Source: Roseomonas sp.
Lineage (GTDB): Bacteria; Pseudomonadota; Alphaproteobacteria; Acetobacterales; Acetobacteraceae
Assembly: GCA_020249775.1 (NCBI GenBank)
Contig: JADCFA010000008.1
Coordinates: 1-64,000 of the forward strand
Direction: 5' to 3'
DNA: 64,000 nt
A program made the translations under genes and the position numbers. The notes under the pieces are model-generated. The model saw only the letters and a list, made by a program, of their open reading frames with translations. It made no database searches and was not told where the DNA came from. Of the stretch, positions 61,957 through 64,000 are shown in pieces (the first letter of the stretch is position 1; each line of letters opens with the position of its first letter).

Positions 61957-62709
61957 TCAAACCGGTAGCCGAACACCGCGCAACCCCGCTTCGCTGATGA
62001 GCCGGGCCAGGAGACCATCGCTCAGCGCCGCAGCGACAAAGTTATTGATGGCGGGCATGGCCTGCTCTGCCTCAGCCTTCGGCACTGCAATGGACATCAG
62101 CACTAGATTGAAGCGGCCTTCCAGCACGCGTGCCCCGGGCAGCTTTTCTACAATGCCATGACACAGATGCGTGTTATCGCCATAGGCATCGGCGCGCCCG
62201 TCGGACAAGGCTGCGCGCGCCGCCTCCAGACCGCCGGGCACGCGAACCAAAGTTGCCGCACGCAAGTTACGCGTAAGCACACCATCGGGTGCCGACCCCT
62301 CTGCCACCGCAACGCGTATGCCTGGGCGGTCGACTTCCTCAGCGTGGCGCAGCGCGCTGCTGGGACCGACAACATAACCGTTGTCTACCTCAAGAAAGGG
62401 TACACTGAACGCAAGGTGTTCACCTCGCGCCGGATCGCGCGCCGCTAGGCCCACATCCCAGGCGCCCTGGCCCACACTCCCGTTATAGCGGGCTGGATTG
62501 TCGTAACTGACTAGCTCCAAGGGTCGCCCGAGGCGCCTGGCTAGCGCCTGGGCAAGGCCGACAGTCACGCCACCGGGCGTACCATCTGGACCGCGCGTGA
62601 CCAGCACCGGATTGGACAAAATGATCGCCGCGCGAAGGGGCTTGGTTGGCGTTTCAGCTAGGGCAGGCATTGCAAGCGCTCCAAGCAGAAGGATGCGACG
62701 CCCGCTCAC
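61957..62709 (-). CDS. Family 3-like (amino acid type) ABC binding protein
   Basis: 250 residues from a GTG at 62709 that overlaps the stop of the amidohydrolase gene (GTGA). The signal peptide starts MSGRRILLLGALAMPALAE. The mature part has TPTKPLRAAIILSNPVLVTRGPDGTPGGVTVGLAQALARRLGRPLELVSY, the family 3 pattern, and DVGLAARDPARGEHLAFSVPFLEVDNGYVV. It probably binds the substrate of the hydantoinase pathway. No permease or ATPase gene is within the window, although genes may lie beyond 64 kb. Its base use looks less regular than that of its neighbours. Confidence 0.85.
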   Translation of the reverse strand: MSGRRILLLGALAMPALAETPTKPLRAAIILSNPVLVTRGPDGTPGGVTVGLAQALARRLGRPLELVSYDNPARYNGSVGQGAWDVGLAARDPARGEHLAFSVPFLEVDNGYVVGPSSALRHAEEVDRPGIRVAVAEGSAPDGVLTRNLRAATLVRVPGGLEAARAALSDGRADAYGDNTHLCHGIVEKLPGARVLEGRFNLVLMSIAVPKAEAEQAMPAINNFVAAALSDGLLARLISEAGLRGVRLPV

Positions 62710-63968
62710 GTGTACCCCATTGCGAAACGTTGGATTACAGCGCAAGCGGCCGCAAAATCTTCCATGCGCATAGCTTCCTTCGGATTATGACTGCCATTCT
62801 GATTGCGAACGAAAAGCATCGCCGCCGGCACGCCTGCTTCGGCAAAAGCCGCCGCATCATGCCCGGCGCCCGATGCCATATGCCGATAGCGAATACCAAG
62901 CGCCTTGGCCGCAGTTTCAATGCCCGCCCGCACGCCCTGATCCATCGGCGCGGAGATGCTGCCGGTTTCCGGGCCAAGATCAAACCGCACACCACGGCGC
63001 GCTTCAATCTCAGCCACCAACCGCCCCATGGCGGCGAAAAGCAGATCGCGTGAGGCGGGCTCAACACTGCGAATATCAAGCTGAAAACGCGCCTCACCGG
63101 CGATTTTTGTGAAGCCCGCTTCTTCCGTGGTCGCCATGGTGCAGAAGGTGCAGACCATGGCGTGGCCCAACGCTTCCAGCCGGCACCATTCCTCATCCAG
63201 CCGATGCACAAGCTCGGCCAAGGCAACCGCCGCATCGCGCCGATAGCGCCGCGCCGTCGCACCTGAATGATTATATTCACCCAGCACACGCGCGGCGCGC
63301 AGCCGGCGCGATCCGGGGATGCCCGTCACAATGCCAATGGGCAGCCCTTCGGAATCAAGGCTCGGCCCCTGTTCGATATGCACTTCCAGAAAGGCCGCGG
63401 TATTGTCTGGGCCGAGCAGATGCTCACCGCGCGCCACCGCATCAGGGTCAAAGCCTTCTTCCCGCATATGCTCGGCCAAACTCCGGCCGCTATCGGTACG
63501 CTTCACCTGCAGGATTTCCGGCGCCAGCAACCCAAGCGCTGCCTTGCTGCCGGGGTAGGAGGTTGGGAACCATTGCCCGGCTTCCTCAGCGCGGATCGCC
63601 ATCACCGTCATGTCGCGGGCGGGCTGAAACCCCGCACGCTTCATGCCGGCCACTGCCGCGAGCCCCGCCAGAACCCCGGCGGCGCCATCGAAATTGCCAC
63701 CCTCACGCACAGAATCCAAATGGCTGCCCATGATGATCCGCTTCGCCGCGCGGTCCGTCCCAGGCAGGGTCATGTATAGATTGCCCGCGACATCATTGCG
63801 GCATTCCAGGCCAAGTTCGCTGGCGGCGTCACGCACCAATTGATGCGCAATACGCTCTCCGCGCCCATAGGCTTCGCGCGTGACACCTTCGCCATCGCTT
63901 GTGGCTTCCCGCAGCGCGTCAAACAACCGCGCCGCAAGCGCCATGTCAGGGGTCAGATTGGGCAGCAT
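62706..63968 (-). CDS. M20-family amidohydrolase, N-carbamoyl-L-amino-acid hydrolase/allantoate amidohydrolase-like
   Basis: 420 residues. Metal-site motifs of the family are visible: MGSHLDSVREGGNFDGAAGVLAGLAA (His and Asp ligands), AIRAEEAGQWFPTSYPGSKAA (the Glu pair), LEVHIEQGPSLDSEGLPIGIVTGIPG and MASGAGHDAAAFAEAGVPAAMLFVRNQNGSHNPKEAM. It hydrolyses N-carbamoyl amino acids or allantoate, releasing ammonia and CO2. Next to HyuA and HyuB it would take the product of ring opening to the free amino acid. The start at 63968 has no clear ribosome site. Confidence 0.9.
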   Translation of the reverse strand: MLPNLTPDMALAARLFDALREATSDGEGVTREAYGRGERIAHQLVRDAASELGLECRNDVAGNLYMTLPGTDRAAKRIIMGSHLDSVREGGNFDGAAGVLAGLAAVAGMKRAGFQPARDMTVMAIRAEEAGQWFPTSYPGSKAALGLLAPEILQVKRTDSGRSLAEHMREEGFDPDAVARGEHLLGPDNTAAFLEVHIEQGPSLDSEGLPIGIVTGIPGSRRLRAARVLGEYNHSGATARRYRRDAAVALAELVHRLDEEWCRLEALGHAMVCTFCTMATTEEAGFTKIAGEARFQLDIRSVEPASRDLLFAAMGRLVAEIEARRGVRFDLGPETGSISAPMDQGVRAGIETAAKALGIRYRHMASGAGHDAAAFAEAGVPAAMLFVRNQNGSHNPKEAMRMEDFAAACAVIQRFAMGYT

Positions 63969-63976
63969 GAGCAGGC

Positions 63977-64000
63977 TTACAGCATGCTCCGCACGCGCCC
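63977..64000 (-). CDS. Possible C-terminal end of an upstream gene (cut by window)
   Basis: On the minus strand the last bases read GRVRSML followed by TAA at 63979-63977, 8 bases before the amidohydrolase ATG. This could be the tail of an upstream gene of the same operon, perhaps a permease, but the stretch is too short to judge. Confidence 0.2.
   Translation of the reverse strand, partial: GRVRSML

Noticed and set aside
1-64000. tRNA, rRNA, riboswitch and CRISPR elements
   Set aside because: I saw no cloverleaf with a conserved T-loop, no rRNA stretches, no known riboswitch core and no regularly spaced repeats. A covariance-model scan would be needed to exclude small RNAs.

Overview
This window looks like a chromosomal stretch of a GC-rich alphaproteobacterium. 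The style fits the Rhodospirillales, probably an Acetobacteraceae member of the Roseomonas type. The reasons are the codon use, the large number of Bug/TctC-type binding proteins (five, one cut by the window edge), three complete TRAP transporters, CoxMSL-type molybdenum hydroxylase genes and an argD-argF pair. The genus is inference. I found no rRNA, tRNA, CRISPR array, prophage or replication origin. The only mobile-element trace is a decayed IS3-family transposase end near 57.7-58.0 kb.

Layout. 1-4.4 kb: the end of a Bug protein, a DUF445 membrane protein, a guanine-deaminase-like enzyme, an LLM-class flavin oxidoreductase, mscL and a VOC protein. 4.4-10.5 kb (minus strand): a possible long operon with a NdvA/ChvA-like ABC exporter, a small HicA-like protein, two paralogous TRAP binding proteins in tandem, and dctQ and dctM. 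10.6-20.6 kb: two tandem Bug proteins and a peptide-binding protein on the plus strand converge on a minus-strand operon of Bug, gamma-glutamyltransferase and dppBCDF. 20.8-27.3 kb: an alpha/beta hydrolase, glpD and ugpBAEC, for glycerol-3-phosphate uptake and oxidation. 27.3-33 kb: an acyl-CoA synthetase, a second TRAP system and another Bug protein. 33-40.4 kb: a Tim44-like protein, two coupled and highly degenerate EAL-like proteins, an ABC-2 exporter, argD and argF. 40.6-48.2 kb: an intradiol dioxygenase, then a minus-strand operon of a CoxMSL-type hydroxylase and a third TRAP system. 48.6-52.4 kb: a spermidine/iron-type ABC importer. 52.4-57.6 kb: a PhoR-like kinase, an LpoA-like lipoprotein, rsmI and an AspT-like exchanger. 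57.7-64 kb: the IS remnant and a hydantoin-type catabolic cluster (HyuB, HyuA, a binding protein and an N-carbamoylase-like amidohydrolase).

How it works together. Most of the window serves uptake of small organic acids, peptides, glycerol-3-phosphate, polyamine-like solutes and heterocycles. Matching first catabolic enzymes sit in the same transcription units: GGT with dpp, GlpD with ugp, the molybdenum hydroxylase with TRAP, and Hyu enzymes with a binding protein. Nearly all binding proteins carry a paired-arginine signal peptide. No DNA-binding transcription factor is visible in the 64 kb.

The least explained genes are the translationally coupled pair at 34181-36585. Both keep an EAL-barrel-like sequence pattern but have lost the phosphodiesterase motifs. 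Other points for follow-up are a compound intergenic palindromic repeat (27257-27360), a palindrome in the 10.5-10.65 kb divergent promoter region, a likely CTG start at 48611, and head-to-head overlapping coding starts at 54930-54960.
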